64,000 nt of DNA from Kineosporia sp. R_H_3 (GCF_002198675.1 NZ_MWLL01000249.1:1-64000); one strand, 5' to 3'; counted from the stretch's first letter, positions 29,988-40,557 are shown. A program made the numbers and translations. The notes: generated by a model not told the origin, from the sequence alone.

Positions 29988-31255
29988 TGGCCGAGGAGCC
30001 GCGGGCGGCCCGGGTCGGCCTGCTGTCGCTCGGGGTGGGCCTGGCCGCCGCCGGGGTCGGGGCCGCGCTGGGGCTGGCCGCCGAGCGGGTCGCCGTCGGC
30101 CGGCCGCTGCTGCCGCGCCGCGAGGACGACGACACCGAGGACTACGGCGGGCTGCACCACGGGGCCCGCGTCGTCCGGGCGAACGACGGGACAGCCCTGC
30201 ACGTCGAGGTCGACGAGGTCGACGACTTCCGCCGTCCGGCCGCCGCCGACGACACCTCGCCGGCCGCCGCCAAGGCCGCCCGCCGGGGGCGGGACGACCG
30301 CACCGCCGCCGACGCGACCGGCCCGGGCGGCGGCGAGCCGCTCACCGTCGTGCTCAGCCACGGCTACGCTCTCTCGCTCGACTCCTGGCACTTCCAGCGC
30401 AAGGCGCTGCGCGGCCTGCACCGGCTCGTCCTGTGGGACCAGCGCGGCCACGGCCGCTCCGGCAGCGGTCCGGAGGGCTCCGCGACGATCGACCAGGTCG
30501 GGCGCGACCTCGAGGCGGTGCTCGAGGCGGTCGCGCCGACCGGGCCGCTCGTCCTCGTCGGGCACTCGATGGGCGGCATGACCGTCATGAGCCTCGCCGA
30601 GAAGCGGCCCGACCTCTTCCGCGACCGGGTGCTCGGCGTCGCCCTCGTCTCGACGAGCGCGGGCGGGCTCGGCGCGGTCGACTTCGGGCTGCCCGGCTTC
30701 GGCCGGCTCGTCCAGCGGGTCGCCCCCGGTGCGATCAAGACCCTGACCCGGACGCCGCGGCTCGTCGAGCGCGGCCGCCGGCTCGGCAGCGACCTCGAGG
30801 CCGTGCTCGTGCGGCGCTACTCCTACGCCTCACCGGTGAGCGACGCGCTCGTCCGGTTCACCGCGCACATGATCGCCTCGACCCGGCTCGAGGTCATCAG
30901 CGACTACCTGCCGACGTTCTCCACCCACGACAAGCGGACGGCGCTCGCGACCCTCGACGGGCTCGAGGTGCTCGTCATCGTCGGCGACTCCGACCTGCTC
31001 ACACCCGCCGAGCACAGCGAGGAGATCGTGCGCCACGTCCCCGGCGCCGAGCACGTCGTCGTCAAGGACTCCGGCCACCTGCTCATGCTCGAGCACCCGC
31101 AGATCGTCAACGGGCACCTCGCCGAGCTCGTCGACCGGGCGCTGCGGGCGCACGCCGGGCTGCCCGGAAGGCGGTACGGTACGCGGGCGCGTCGCACGGT
31201 CATGCCGTTGCGCCGACGCCGCAGACGGCGGGACGCCGGGGGGCTCTCCGCGTGA
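29987..31255 (+). CDS. Alpha/beta-fold hydrolase, membrane-anchored
   Basis: An N-terminal hydrophobic helix (~residues 10-35) should anchor the protein to the membrane. A low-complexity Ala/Asp-rich linker near 85-115 is followed by an alpha/beta hydrolase domain with SHGYALS, WDQRGHGRS, the nucleophile elbow GHSMGG, an acidic residue after VIVGDSDLLTP and the late His in DSGHLLMLEHP. The triad looks complete. The substrate is unknown. It starts in the alr stop codon, and homologues lie between alr and tsaE in other actinobacteria. Length is 422 aa. The C-terminus is very Arg-rich. Confidence 0.87.
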   Translation: MAEEPRAARVGLLSLGVGLAAAGVGAALGLAAERVAVGRPLLPRREDDDTEDYGGLHHGARVVRANDGTALHVEVDEVDDFRRPAAADDTSPAAAKAARRGRDDRTAADATGPGGGEPLTVVLSHGYALSLDSWHFQRKALRGLHRLVLWDQRGHGRSGSGPEGSATIDQVGRDLEAVLEAVAPTGPLVLVGHSMGGMTVMSLAEKRPDLFRDRVLGVALVSTSAGGLGAVDFGLPGFGRLVQRVAPGAIKTLTRTPRLVERGRRLGSDLEAVLVRRYSYASPVSDALVRFTAHMIASTRLEVISDYLPTFSTHDKRTALATLDGLEVLVIVGDSDLLTPAEHSEEIVRHVPGAEHVVVKDSGHLLMLEHPQIVNGHLAELVDRALRAHAGLPGRRYGTRARRTVMPLRRRRRRRDAGGLSA

Positions 31256-31332
31256 CCCGAGAGCCGACACCCGGGCAGGACGCGACGGCGCGTCCGCCCG
31301 GCGAGCAGTCCGTGACGCACGAGGGAGAAGCA

Positions 31333-31914
31333 GTGAGCGGCGCCCACCGGGCCGATACGTCCACCCGTGAGGAGACGGCCGTCGGCTCCTCCCGCGCCGA
31401 GGTGCCCTCCGCGGAGACGATGCGCGACCTGGGCCGCGCGCTCGCCGAGCTGCTGCGCCCGGGCGACCTCGTCGTCCTCTCCGGCGATCTCGGGGCGGGC
31501 AAGACGACGCTCACCCAGGGGATCGGCCGGGGGCTCAAGGTCCGCGGCGACGTCACGAGCCCGACGTTCGTCATCGCGCGCGTGCACCCCTCCCTCGTCG
31601 ACGGCCCGTCGCTCGTGCACGTCGACGCCTACCGGCTCGCCTCGCTCGAGGAGGTCGACGACCTCGACCTCGACGCGACGCTCGGGGAGTCGGTCACCGT
31701 CGTCGAGTGGGGCGAGGGTCTCGTCGAGGAGCTCGCCGCCGACCGGCTCGAGGTGCGCCTGCTGCGCCGGCGCGGGGACGAGGCGGGCGGCCTCGCCGAC
31801 GCCGACCCCGACCTCGCCGCCGACCGGGCGCCGTCCGACGGGGACGAGCCGCGGCTCGTCGAGATCGTCGGCCACGGCAGCCGCTGGCGCGACGTCGTCC
31901 TCCCGGCGGGCTGA
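31333..31914 (+). CDS. tsaE: tRNA t6A biosynthesis ATPase TsaE
   Basis: The ATPase partner of TsaD/TsaB in making N6-threonylcarbamoyl-adenosine at position 37 of ANN-decoding tRNAs. Walker A is GDLGAGKTT, followed by VTSPTFVI, HVDAYRLAS and VEWGEG, all typical. GTG 31333 follows GGGAG at a good distance and gives 193 aa. GTG 31252, inside the hydrolase stop, is the alternative and would add 27 unconserved residues. Just upstream of the final strand there is an acidic insertion rich in Asp and Ala. Confidence 0.93.
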   Translation: MSGAHRADTSTREETAVGSSRAEVPSAETMRDLGRALAELLRPGDLVVLSGDLGAGKTTLTQGIGRGLKVRGDVTSPTFVIARVHPSLVDGPSLVHVDAYRLASLEEVDDLDLDATLGESVTVVEWGEGLVEELAADRLEVRLLRRRGDEAGGLADADPDLAADRAPSDGDEPRLVEIVGHGSRWRDVVLPAG

Positions 31915-31920
31915 CCGCCC

Positions 31921-32643
31921 GTGCTCGTCCTCGCGCTCGACACGTCCGGCGCCGCGGTGACGGCGGCGGTGCACGACGGCACGGCCGTCCGGGCCGAGCG
32001 CTCCGAGCCCGGGGCCCGCGGGCACGCCGAGCACCTCGCCCCTCTCGTCGAGGCGGTGCTCGCCGACGCGGACGCCGACCGGCGTGACCTGACGACCGTC
32101 GCGGTCGGCGTCGGCCCCGGCCCGTTCACCGGCCTGCGGGTCGGGCTCGTCACCGCGCGGGTGCTCGGGCACGCGCTCGGCATCGACGTCGTCGGCGTCT
32201 GCTCGCTCGACGCGCTCGCGTTCGAGGCCGCGATGCTCGGCGACACGGAGGGCGGTCTGCTCGCCGTCACCGACGCCCGGCGGCGCGAGGTGCACTGGGC
32301 GGCCTACGACACGCAGCGCATCGACCGCGGGGCGGGGGCGCACACCTGGCAGGTCGTCCGGCTCGACGGGCCGCACGTCGGCCCCGCGACCGCCGTCGAG
32401 GTCGCCGGCCGCCGGGTCGTCGGTCGCGGTGCGGCGCTCTACCCCGACGCCCTGCCGGGCGGCACCGGGCCGCTCGACGTCGCGGCGGGTGCGCTCGCGA
32501 CGCTCGCCGTCCGAGGGCTCGCGGCCGACGCCGACCCGGCCGACCGCGCCGTGCTCGTCGCTCCGGAGCCGCTCTACCTGCGCCGGCCGGACGCGGTCGC
32601 CCCCGGCGTCCGCAAGCGCGTGCTGCCGGCGGGCGGACGATGA
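31921..32643 (+). CDS. tsaB: tRNA t6A biosynthesis protein TsaB
   Basis: An inactive ASKHA-fold paralogue of TsaD that scaffolds the t6A complex. It begins LVLALDTSGAAVTAAV and contains VGVGPGPFTGLRVGL, the family signature. Length is 240 aa. GTG 31921 lies 6 nt after tsaE. Its end overlaps rimI by 4 nt (ATGA), a compact operon. Confidence 0.94.
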   Translation: MLVLALDTSGAAVTAAVHDGTAVRAERSEPGARGHAEHLAPLVEAVLADADADRRDLTTVAVGVGPGPFTGLRVGLVTARVLGHALGIDVVGVCSLDALAFEAAMLGDTEGGLLAVTDARRREVHWAAYDTQRIDRGAGAHTWQVVRLDGPHVGPATAVEVAGRRVVGRGAALYPDALPGGTGPLDVAAGALATLAVRGLAADADPADRAVLVAPEPLYLRRPDAVAPGVRKRVLPAGGR

Positions 32644-33110
32644 GCGAGGACGTCCGGCTGCGGCCGATGCGCTGGTGGGACGTCGCCGACGTGCACGCCC
32701 TCGAGCAGACCCTCTTCGGCGCCACGGCCTGGACCGCCGAGGCGTTCTGGTCCGAGCTCGCGCACCCGGACACCCGGACGTACCTCGTCGCCGAGGGGTC
32801 GGACGGGGCTCTGCTCGGCTACGCGGGGGTCATGACCGTCTCGGCGGACGCCGACGTCCAGACCATCGCCGTCGCACCCGCCGCACAGGGCCGCGGACTC
32901 GGCGGCACGCTGCTCGAGGCGCTCGTCGAGCGGGCCCGCGAGGCCGGGGCGACGTCCCTGCTCCTCGAGGTCCGGGCCGACAACGCGCCGGCGATCGCGC
33001 TCTACGAGCGGCACGGTTTCGACCGGATCGCCGTCCGCCGCCGCTACTACCAGCCCGGCGACATCGACGCCTGGGTCATGCGGCTGCGGCCGCTGCTGCC
33101 GCTCGTCTGA
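32640..33110 (+). CDS. rimI: Ribosomal-protein-alanine N-acetyltransferase RimI-like
   Basis: A GNAT-fold protein of 156 aa with the acetyl-CoA loop QGRGLGGTLL and the late motif ADNAPAIALYERHGFDRI. RimI acetylates the N-terminus of ribosomal protein S18 in E. coli and acts more broadly in actinobacteria. It starts in the tsaB stop (ATGA overlap). In many actinobacteria tsaD follows directly; here two DUF4328 genes intervene. Confidence 0.9.
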   Translation: MSEDVRLRPMRWWDVADVHALEQTLFGATAWTAEAFWSELAHPDTRTYLVAEGSDGALLGYAGVMTVSADADVQTIAVAPAAQGRGLGGTLLEALVERAREAGATSLLLEVRADNAPAIALYERHGFDRIAVRRRYYQPGDIDAWVMRLRPLLPLV

Positions 33111-33276
33111 CGCGGCGTCGCCGGGCGGTCCGCCGTCCGGGTGAACGAGTGGCCCTCGTGGGTGACCCTGCGTGCGCAGCCGGGTGACCGGCACCCGCAT
33201 CCGGGCTCCCGGGCGGCCGGGCCGGGCACGCTGGGTGAACGCGGCCGTCGTCCCGGTCGCGACCGGAGGGATGACC

Positions 33277-34263
33277 ATGCCGCGCCCGTGGGGGAGCGAA
33301 CCGTACGACGTGCCGCTGGCGGCCGCGCCGGGCACCCAGGCCTGGGCGCCGCCCGCCGGTCGGCCCGCCGAGGTGCCGCTGCCGCCCGGGCAGACGTTCG
33401 AGCCGACGGCGCAGCCGCTGCCCGGCCCGCAGTTCGGCGGACCTGCGCCGTTCGTCTGGGCCGCCCCCGTGCCGCCGCGGGCGGCGCTCGCCGGGCTGGC
33501 GCCGTACGCGGCGTACGAGCCGGTCGCGCGCTCGGTCGTCCCGGGGGCGCCGGTCGCGGTGCCCGGCCACCTCGTGGCGGCCTTCGCACGCGCCCACCCG
33601 GTGCCGCGGCTGGCCGGCCCGGCCCGCTGGGCGGCGCTCGGGTCGCTCGGGCTCGTCGTCCTCCACGGCCTGCTGCTCGGTCTCGACGCGGTCGTCCGCG
33701 GCCGGTACTCGTGGACCGGCGCGACCCCGGGCGCCTGGTCGTACGCCGCGGCGCTGGGCCTGCTGCTCCTGTTCGCGCTGCTCATGCCGGCGGTCTGGGT
33801 GGCGACCTCGCTGTGGCTGCACCGCGCCCTCGCGGCGGCGCGCACCGTCGACGTCTCGGCGGTGCCGTACCCGGTGTGGCTGGCCTGGGGCACCTGGGTG
33901 CTGCCGATCGTCTCGATCGTCCTGCCGCCCGGCCTCGTCAAGGACGTCTGGGCGGTCGGGGCGCGCGGCCGGGCCCGGTACATGCAGCCGAAGGTGCGCG
34001 CCTGGTGGACCCTCGTCCTCGTCGCCGCCGTGCTGCGGACGGCGACCGGGGCCGTCGGGACGCTCGGCCCGGGGCTCGGCTGGTGGTGGGCCGGGCTCGC
34101 CCTCGCCTCGTTCGTCGTCCTCTGCTACGCGCTGCGGGCCTGGTTCGGGGTGCTCGAGGGCCTCACCCGGGCCTGGGAGCGGCCGCGCGACGAGTGGACG
34201 CCGGACCGGCCGGTCGAGGCCGCCCGGATCGGGGTGTACACGGGGCCGGGCCGACCGGCATGA
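33277..34263 (+). CDS. DUF4328 family membrane protein, copy A
   Basis: A Pro/Ala-rich cytoplasmic N-terminus of ~110 residues is followed by about five membrane helices. The VWLAWGTWVLPIVSIVLPPGLVKDVW segment is typical of DUF4328, a family of unknown function. GGAGGG at 33265-33270 is 6 nt before ATG 33277, which is preferred over ATG 33271. Length is 328 aa. The related gene at 34308 follows. Confidence 0.82.
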   Translation: MPRPWGSEPYDVPLAAAPGTQAWAPPAGRPAEVPLPPGQTFEPTAQPLPGPQFGGPAPFVWAAPVPPRAALAGLAPYAAYEPVARSVVPGAPVAVPGHLVAAFARAHPVPRLAGPARWAALGSLGLVVLHGLLLGLDAVVRGRYSWTGATPGAWSYAAALGLLLLFALLMPAVWVATSLWLHRALAAARTVDVSAVPYPVWLAWGTWVLPIVSIVLPPGLVKDVWAVGARGRARYMQPKVRAWWTLVLVAAVLRTATGAVGTLGPGLGWWWAGLALASFVVLCYALRAWFGVLEGLTRAWERPRDEWTPDRPVEAARIGVYTGPGRPA

Positions 34264-34307
34264 TCCGCTGACCGTCGACCGGGTCGGCGGGTCCCCCGGG
34301 AGGTCGC

Positions 34308-35138
34308 ATGAGCCAGGAACCGCCGCAGTGGGCCGCGCCGTGGGGCGAGCCGGGGGGCGCGCCCGCCGGTGAGCCCGGCCGGCCCGAGGCTCCGCCGCCG
34401 GGGGCCGCGACAGCGGGAGCGCCGTCCGGTGCGCCCGTCGACCCGCCGCCGGGGCCGGAAAGCGGCTTCCTGCCGCGGCCGGTGAACGGGCTCGCCGCCG
34501 CCCTGCTCGCGGTGTCCGGGCTCTACGGGCTCACCGTGTGGGCGGCCGCGATCGTGGCCTTCGCGGCCCAGGCCGAGTTCGAGGACGGGGCCCTCGGCGC
34601 CGCGACCGTGGCGATCGGTGCCGTCACGCTCGTGCAGACCCTCGCCCAGCTGGTGGCGTACGGGTTCGCGTCGATGTGGCTCATGCGGGTCTACCAGACC
34701 GCGTCCGCCGTGGCGCCCCGCCTCATGCGGCGCAGCATCGCGTGGACCTGGCTGGCCTGGTGGGTCCCGTTCGTGAGCCTGTGGTTCCCCAAGCAGATCG
34801 TCGACGACGTGTGGCGGGTCGCCGCCTCGCAGCCCGGGCGCTCCCCGGTGCGTGCCACCGGGGGTTGGTGGTTCTGGTGGATCGCGGCGTCGGTGACCTC
34901 CTCGCTCACGTCGTTCGCGAGCCGTTCCTCGTCCGGGACGACCTCCGAGGTGTCCGGGTTCGCGCCCGGGTGGCGGGTGTTCGCGGCGCTGTTCCTCACC
35001 GGCGCGTTCGTCATGTGGGTGCGCGTCGTCCGCGGGGTCTCCGCGGCGCACGACGCCGGCCCGTGGACCCCGTACTTCCGGGCGCTCCCCGCACCGGTGT
35101 CGCGTGCCGACGGGGTGTCGGGCTCCCAGGGCCGATGA
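34308..35138 (+). CDS. DUF4328 family membrane protein, copy B
   Basis: Same architecture as the gene before it: a Pro/Gly/Ala-rich N-terminus (~60 residues) and about five membrane helices. WTWLAWWVPFVSLWFPKQIVDDVWR is in the position equivalent to the DUF4328 core of copy A. Length is 276 aa. ATG 34308 follows GGGAGG. The pair probably arose by local duplication followed by strong divergence. The role is unknown. Confidence 0.82.
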   Translation: MSQEPPQWAAPWGEPGGAPAGEPGRPEAPPPGAATAGAPSGAPVDPPPGPESGFLPRPVNGLAAALLAVSGLYGLTVWAAAIVAFAAQAEFEDGALGAATVAIGAVTLVQTLAQLVAYGFASMWLMRVYQTASAVAPRLMRRSIAWTWLAWWVPFVSLWFPKQIVDDVWRVAASQPGRSPVRATGGWWFWWIAASVTSSLTSFASRSSSGTTSEVSGFAPGWRVFAALFLTGAFVMWVRVVRGVSAAHDAGPWTPYFRALPAPVSRADGVSGSQGR

Positions 35139-35169
35139 GGTGCCGGGGACGGCGCACTAGCCTTCAGGA

Positions 35170-36225
35170 GTGACCGCCCGTACCGACCGCCCGCTCGTCC
35201 TCGGCATCGAGACCTCGTGCGACGAGACCGGCGTCGGGATCGTCCGCGGCGGTGACCTCCTCGTCGACGCGGTCGCGACGTCCGTCGACGAGCACGCCCG
35301 GTTCGGCGGGGTCGTCCCCGAGGTCGCGAGCCGGGCCCACCTCGAGGCGATGGTGCCGACCCTCGAGCGGGCGTGCGCGCAGGCCGGGGTGCGCCTCGCC
35401 GACCTCGACGCCGTCGCGGTGACGTCCGGGCCCGGGCTCGCGGGGGCGCTCACGGTCGGGGTCGCCGCGGCGAAGGCGCTCGCGCTCGCCCTCGGCGTCC
35501 CGCTGTACGGCGTCAACCACCTCGCCGCGCACGTCGCCGTGGACACCCTCGAGCACGGCCCGCTGCCGTCGCCGTCGATGGCGCTGCTCGTCTCCGGCGG
35601 GCACTCGTCGCTGCTGCTCGTCCCCGACGTGACCGGTGACGTCCGGCCGCTCGGCCAGACGATCGACGACGCGGCGGGGGAGGCCTTCGACAAGGTCGCG
35701 CGGCTGCTCGGGCTGCCGTTCCCCGGCGGCCCGCACGTCGACCGGGTCGCCCGGGACGGCGGACCCGCGACGATCGCGTTCCCGCGCGGGCTCACCGCGG
35801 CGCACGACATGGCCGAGCACCGCTACGACTTCTCGTTCTCCGGGCTCAAGACCGCGGTGGCGCGGTGGGTCGAGCGGCGCGAGGCGAGCGGCGAGCCGGT
35901 CCCGGTGGCGGACGTCGCGGCGAGCTTCCAGGAGGCCGTCGTCGACGTGCTCACCCGCAAGGCGGTGCTCGCCTGCCGGGAGAACGGCGTCGACACCCTG
36001 CTCGTCGGCGGCGGGGTCGCGGCGAACTCACGGCTGCGGGCGATGGCCGCGCAGCGCTGCGCGGACGCCGGGATCACGCTGCGCGTGCCACGGCCCGGGC
36101 TGTGCACCGACAACGGGGCGATGGTCGCCGCGCTCGGCTCGCTCATGGTCGCCGCCGGCCGGGCGCCGTCCGCGCTCGACCTGCCGGCCGACTCGTCGAT
36201 GCCCGTCACGCTCGTCCAGGCCTGA
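35170..36225 (+). CDS. tsaD: tRNA N6-adenosine threonylcarbamoyltransferase
   Basis: The catalytic subunit of t6A synthesis at tRNA position 37. It begins [16 protein letters not shown] and carries the metal-binding HxxxH in [17 protein letters not shown], the FSFSGLKTA segment and [10 protein letters not shown]. The C-terminal [10 protein letters not shown] holds the last metal-ligand Asp. Length is 351 aa. TAGCCT at 35158-35163 ends 6 nt before GTG 35170, so this gene has its own probable leaderless promoter despite the tsaE-tsaB cluster upstream. Confidence 0.96.
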   Translation: MTARTDRPLVLGIETSCDETGVGIVRGGDLLVDAVATSVDEHARFGGVVPEVASRAHLEAMVPTLERACAQAGVRLADLDAVAVTSGPGLAGALTVGVAAAKALALALGVPLYGVNHLAAHVAVDTLEHGPLPSPSMALLVSGGHSSLLLVPDVTGDVRPLGQTIDDAAGEAFDKVARLLGLPFPGGPHVDRVARDGGPATIAFPRGLTAAHDMAEHRYDFSFSGLKTAVARWVERREASGEPVPVADVAASFQEAVVDVLTRKAVLACRENGVDTLLVGGGVAANSRLRAMAAQRCADAGITLRVPRPGLCTDNGAMVAALGSLMVAAGRAPSALDLPADSSMPVTLVQA

Positions 36226-36234
36226 CCGGCCGCC

Positions 36235-37192
<958 letters not shown>

Positions 37193-37206
<14 letters not shown>

Positions 37207-37744
37207 CCGGGACGAGGCGCTCCCAGACGACCGCGACGCCGTCCGACACGACCCCGGTGTCCACGTAGCCGCACGCCGCGGCGACCCGCTCGCTCGCGAC
37301 GTTGCCGGCGTCGATCCGCAGCACGAGCCGGGTCACGCCGAGGTCGCGGACGACGGCCGCGCCGAGCAGGCGCAGCGCCCGGGTCGCGAGGCCCTGCCCG
37401 CGATGGGCCGGGCCCACGACGTAGCCGAGCTCGAGCGTGGTGCCGGCGTCGGGCGCGTCGGCCGCGCCGTGCCGCGGGGCGAACGCGAGCACCTCGCCGA
37501 GCGGGGCCCCGCCGTCGAGCGTGATCGCGAGGTGGACCGCCTGACCGGCCTGCGTCTGGCCGGCGGCGCGGTCGAGGTAGCGCTGCGCCGCGGCGGCGTC
37601 GAACGGGGACTCGATCGGCGTGTACCGGGCGACGTCCGGGTCGTCGTAGAGCGCGGGCAGGGCGGCGGCGTCGGTCGCCGCGAGCGGGCGCAGCACCAGG
37701 CCGTCCCCGGTGACCGGCAGCGGCAGCAGCGTCGGGTTCGGCAC
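37193..37744 (-). CDS. GNAT family N-acetyltransferase (RimJ/RimL type)
   Basis: A cytoplasmic acetyltransferase of 183 aa with LVLRPLAATDAAAL at the start, LGYVVGPAHRGQGLATRAL as acetyl-CoA loop and VASERVAAACGYVDTG near the end. GTG 37742-37744 has CATCCT (minus strand, 37751-37756) ending 6 nt upstream, as in the leaderless genes of this window; an in-frame GTG 15 codons upstream is less likely. The substrate is unknown. Confidence 0.86.
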
Positions 37745-37964
37745 CGGCCCAGGATGGCGCACCGGCCGCGGCGGTGCGACGCGGCTCACGTGCCGCCGGG
37801 CGCAGCGTGGCCGGCCGGAAACGCGGAGGACATCCCGGGCGGGTACATCAGAAGGAGCACCCCGCTCCTCTCAAGGAGGAGTGCCGGGCACCCGCCCGGC
37901 GCAGGGGCCGTCGACGGGGCCGTGCCATCGGGTGGTGCCGTCGGCGAGAGCAGCGAGGTACGAC

Positions 37965-38153
37965 ATGGACCCGTCGAACGAGTGGTGGAGACGTCCGGGG
38001 GAGAGCGACGACGTCGAGCTGTGCGCCTGCCCGGAGTGCGGGCTGCCGGCGGAGGTGCTCCGGCGCGGACCCACGTCGGCCGGTGAGCTCGTCGGTGTCC
38101 GGTGCGTCGGGCGGCACTGGTTCCTGGGGCTGCGGGACCGGCTCGTCGCCTGA
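37965..38153 (+). CDS. Small zinc-ribbon-like protein (62 aa)
   Basis: ATG 37965 follows GAGG. The protein has a Trp-rich acidic start (EWWRRPGESDD), a Cys cluster CACPECGLPAEV and a further Cys in VRCVGRHWFLG, so it may bind one metal ion. The function is unknown. The 220 nt upstream, between this and the divergent acetyltransferase, contain AGGAG/CTCCT and GGGCAC/GTGCC inverted sequences but no clear promoter. It is followed 24 nt later by the nucleoside hydrolase gene. Confidence 0.65.
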   Translation: MDPSNEWWRRPGESDDVELCACPECGLPAEVLRRGPTSAGELVGVRCVGRHWFLGLRDRLVA

Positions 38154-38177
38154 GGTGCCCGGCTAAGGTGCGGTCCC

Positions 38178-39197
38178 ATGCCCGACCCGAAGCCGATCCC
38201 GATCGTCCTCGACGTCGACACCGGGGTGGACGACGCGTGCGCCCTCCTGCTCGGCGCCCGGCACCCGGGGCTCGACCTGCGCGCGGTGACCTGCGTCGCG
38301 GGGAACGCCTCGCTCGACCAGGTCGTCGCGAACACGCTGCTCGTGCTGGAGACGGCGGGCCGCACCGACGTCCCCGTCGCCGGCGGTGCGCGCCGTCCGC
38401 TCCTCGAGCCGGCCCGGGAGGCGCGGCACGTCCACGGCGACGACGGGATGGGCGACCTCGGGCTGCCGCCGTCGACCCGGGCCGCCGACCCACGGCACGC
38501 CGTCGAGCTGCTCCACGCCGTCCTCACCGGGGCCGCCGAGCGCGGCGAGCCGGTGACGCTCGTGCCGCTCGCGCCGATGACGAACATCGCGCTGCTGCTG
38601 CGGATGTACCCGGACGCCGCGCGCGGCCTCGCCCGGATCGTCTTCATGGGCGGGGCCGCCCTCGTCGGCAACGCGACCGCGGCCGCCGAGTTCAACGTGT
38701 GGCACGACCCGGAGGCGGCCGCGGTCGTCCTCGACGCGGCCGCCGAGCTCGGCATCCCGGTGACGATGTACGGCCTCGACGTCTTCTACGACGTCCGCGT
38801 CACCCGGGCCGAGGCGGCCGCGCTCGCCGCCTCGGCCGACCCCGTCGCACGCCTCGCGGGCGGGCTGGTCCTCTTCCAGTGCGAGCGCTTCGGCGCCGAC
38901 GACGCGACCGTCGGCGACGCCGGTGCGGTCTGCGCGGTGCTCCTCCCGGACGGGCTGCGCACCCAGCAGCTGCCCGTCCGGGTCGAGCTCGCGGGCTCGT
39001 GGACCCGGGGCCAGACCGTCGTCGACCAGCGCGCCGACCGCAGCGGCGGCAGCCTCGACCACGCCCACGACCCGCACGGGCTCGCCCCGGCGCTCGTCGA
39101 CGTCGCGCTCGCCGTCGACGCGAAGGCCTACGCCGAGCTGTGGCTCGGGACGGTCAGCGCAGGATCTTCCGCGTCGTCGTCGCCTTCGCGCTCTTGA
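38178..39197 (+). CDS. Nucleoside hydrolase (inosine-uridine preferring type)
   Basis: Splits the N-glycosidic bond of nucleosides for base salvage. The Ca2+-binding DVDTGVDDA motif is near residue 12. Also present are TCVAGNASLDQV, VPLAPMTNIALLL, the FMGGA strand, EFNVWHDPEAA and the late histidine region. Length is 339 aa. TAAGGT at 38164-38169 ends 8 nt before ATG 38178. The 3' end overlaps the converging gene by 44 nt, so the C-terminal Ser-rich tail is coded by DNA that is also the other gene's end. Confidence 0.92.
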   Translation: MPDPKPIPIVLDVDTGVDDACALLLGARHPGLDLRAVTCVAGNASLDQVVANTLLVLETAGRTDVPVAGGARRPLLEPAREARHVHGDDGMGDLGLPPSTRAADPRHAVELLHAVLTGAAERGEPVTLVPLAPMTNIALLLRMYPDAARGLARIVFMGGAALVGNATAAAEFNVWHDPEAAAVVLDAAAELGIPVTMYGLDVFYDVRVTRAEAAALAASADPVARLAGGLVLFQCERFGADDATVGDAGAVCAVLLPDGLRTQQLPVRVELAGSWTRGQTVVDQRADRSGGSLDHAHDPHGLAPALVDVALAVDAKAYAELWLGTVSAGSSASSSPSRS

Positions 39198-40557
39198 GCT
39201 GGACGATGCACACGACCTGGCTGGTCGTCGTGCTCCCCGGCAGCGAGACCTCGAAGTCTGAGTACCGCGTCGGGTAGACCGAGAACGCCGAGAGCTTGCT
39301 GATCCCGACCGCACCGGTGAGCGGCACCGCGTTGAACTTCGGGTCGCAGATCGAGTTCGCGCGCTTCTTCATCCACTTCCGGTAGGCGGCCTGGGTGGGC
39401 AGCGGCTTCTTCGGGTTGGCCTTCTTCCAGTCCTTGATGCCGACGTTGCGCACGAAGAGCACCTCGGTGTTGTGCGCCTTCTTGCACGACACCTCCTTCG
39501 CGACGCCCGTGGTGGCGTCGTTCTGCCAGCAGTCGCCCTTGGCCGCGTACGGCACCGACACAGAGTCGCCGGGCAGGCAGTCCATGACCTCGCCGGACGC
39601 CGCGACCGCGACGACCGGGGACGACTTGCCGGTCCACACCTTCGTGCCGCCCGCCTTCGCCTTGCGCGCGGCGATCCAGGCCATGACGTCCGTGCGCATC
39701 GTGGAGACCTGCGGCGTCTCGCTCGGCGTCACGGCGAAGAAGACCTGCGCGTCGCAGGAGTCCGCGAGGTCGGGGGTGGCGAACGCGTCGAGGGTCTCGC
39801 TGTAGCCGCCGGCCTCGACGCCCTCGCCGTCGGTGCGGCCGGACGTCGTGTCGGCCGGGTCGTAGTCGACGGCCAGCCGGAACGAGTACAGGCTCGCGGT
39901 CGCCGTCCCCTCGCAGGGGATCGGACCCGCGGCAACGGTGAGGCTGCCGTCGGCGCCGAGCTTCGACTTCTTGCGCATCGCCGACGCGAGGTCCTTCGCC
40001 GCGCACGGCGCCGCGGCGACCGACGGGGTCGCGGACGGCGACACCCCGGCGACGCCCGCGGCCTGGCCGCTCGCCGTCGGGCCGGCCTCCGGGGTGTCGT
40101 CGCCCCGGCCGGCCGCGACGAGCGCGACGACCACGACGAGCACGAGGACGAGCCCGGCCGCGACCATGCCGAGGACCGCCGCGAGCGGCAGCCCGCGCCG
40201 CTTCGGTGCCGGCACGCCGGGGACCCCGGGCGCGCCGGGCGGCTGCTGCCACGCACCGGCGGCGGGCGGGTACTGCGCCTGCCCGTACTGCGGCCCCGCC
40301 GGTGGCGGGGCGTACGGCCGGCCCGCGGGCGGCGGGGCGTACGGCTGGCCCGTAGGTGGCCGGCCGTACTGGGGCGGCCCGGCCGGCGGCGCACCGTAGG
40401 GCTGCCCGGCCGGGGGAGCGAACGCCGGCGGCGCCCCGTCCTGCGGCCGCCCCTGCGGCGGCGCGGGCGGCGGGGCCGCCGCCTGCTCCGGCTCCGGCAG
40501 CGGCTGCGTCCCGCCTTGCTGGTCCTCCGGTCGTCCGTCCTGCTGCGCGCCGTCCAT
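39154..40557 (-). CDS. Septum formation family-like membrane protein with Pro-rich N-terminus
   Basis: A long cytoplasmic N-terminus (~1-125) is made of imperfect Tyr/Pro/Ala/Gly repeats (variants of PYAPPPAG). One membrane helix lies near residues 130-152 (LAAVLGMVAAGLVLVLVVVVAL). The extracellular part is ~310 residues with paired Cys and an end segment GDCWQND...VSCKKAHNTEVL. That end segment resembles the 'septum formation' domain of actinobacterial surface proteins, in which a CxxxH motif follows GDC. Length is 467 aa. Its role in division is not shown by sequence alone. Confidence 0.7.
   Translation of the reverse strand: MDGAQQDGRPEDQQGGTQPLPEPEQAAAPPPAPPQGRPQDGAPPAFAPPAGQPYGAPPAGPPQYGRPPTGQPYAPPPAGRPYAPPPAGPQYGQAQYPPAAGAWQQPPGAPGVPGVPAPKRRGLPLAAVLGMVAAGLVLVLVVVVALVAAGRGDDTPEAGPTASGQAAGVAGVSPSATPSVAAAPCAAKDLASAMRKKSKLGADGSLTVAAGPIPCEGTATASLYSFRLAVDYDPADTTSGRTDGEGVEAGGYSETLDAFATPDLADSCDAQVFFAVTPSETPQVSTMRTDVMAWIAARKAKAGGTKVWTGKSSPVVAVAASGEVMDCLPGDSVSVPYAAKGDCWQNDATTGVAKEVSCKKAHNTEVLFVRNVGIKDWKKANPKKPLPTQAAYRKWMKKRANSICDPKFNAVPLTGAVGISKLSAFSVYPTRYSDFEVSLPGSTTTSQVVCIVQLKSAKATTTRKILR

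Noticed and set aside
30433-31251. Plus-strand frame extending tsaE far upstream
   Set aside because: The upstream part is a shadow of the alpha/beta hydrolase; TsaE homology starts after 31333.
37745-37964. Riboswitch or leader RNA before the 62-aa zinc protein
   Set aside because: Several short inverted repeats are present, but none forms a recognisable riboswitch core and no promoter defines a transcript.
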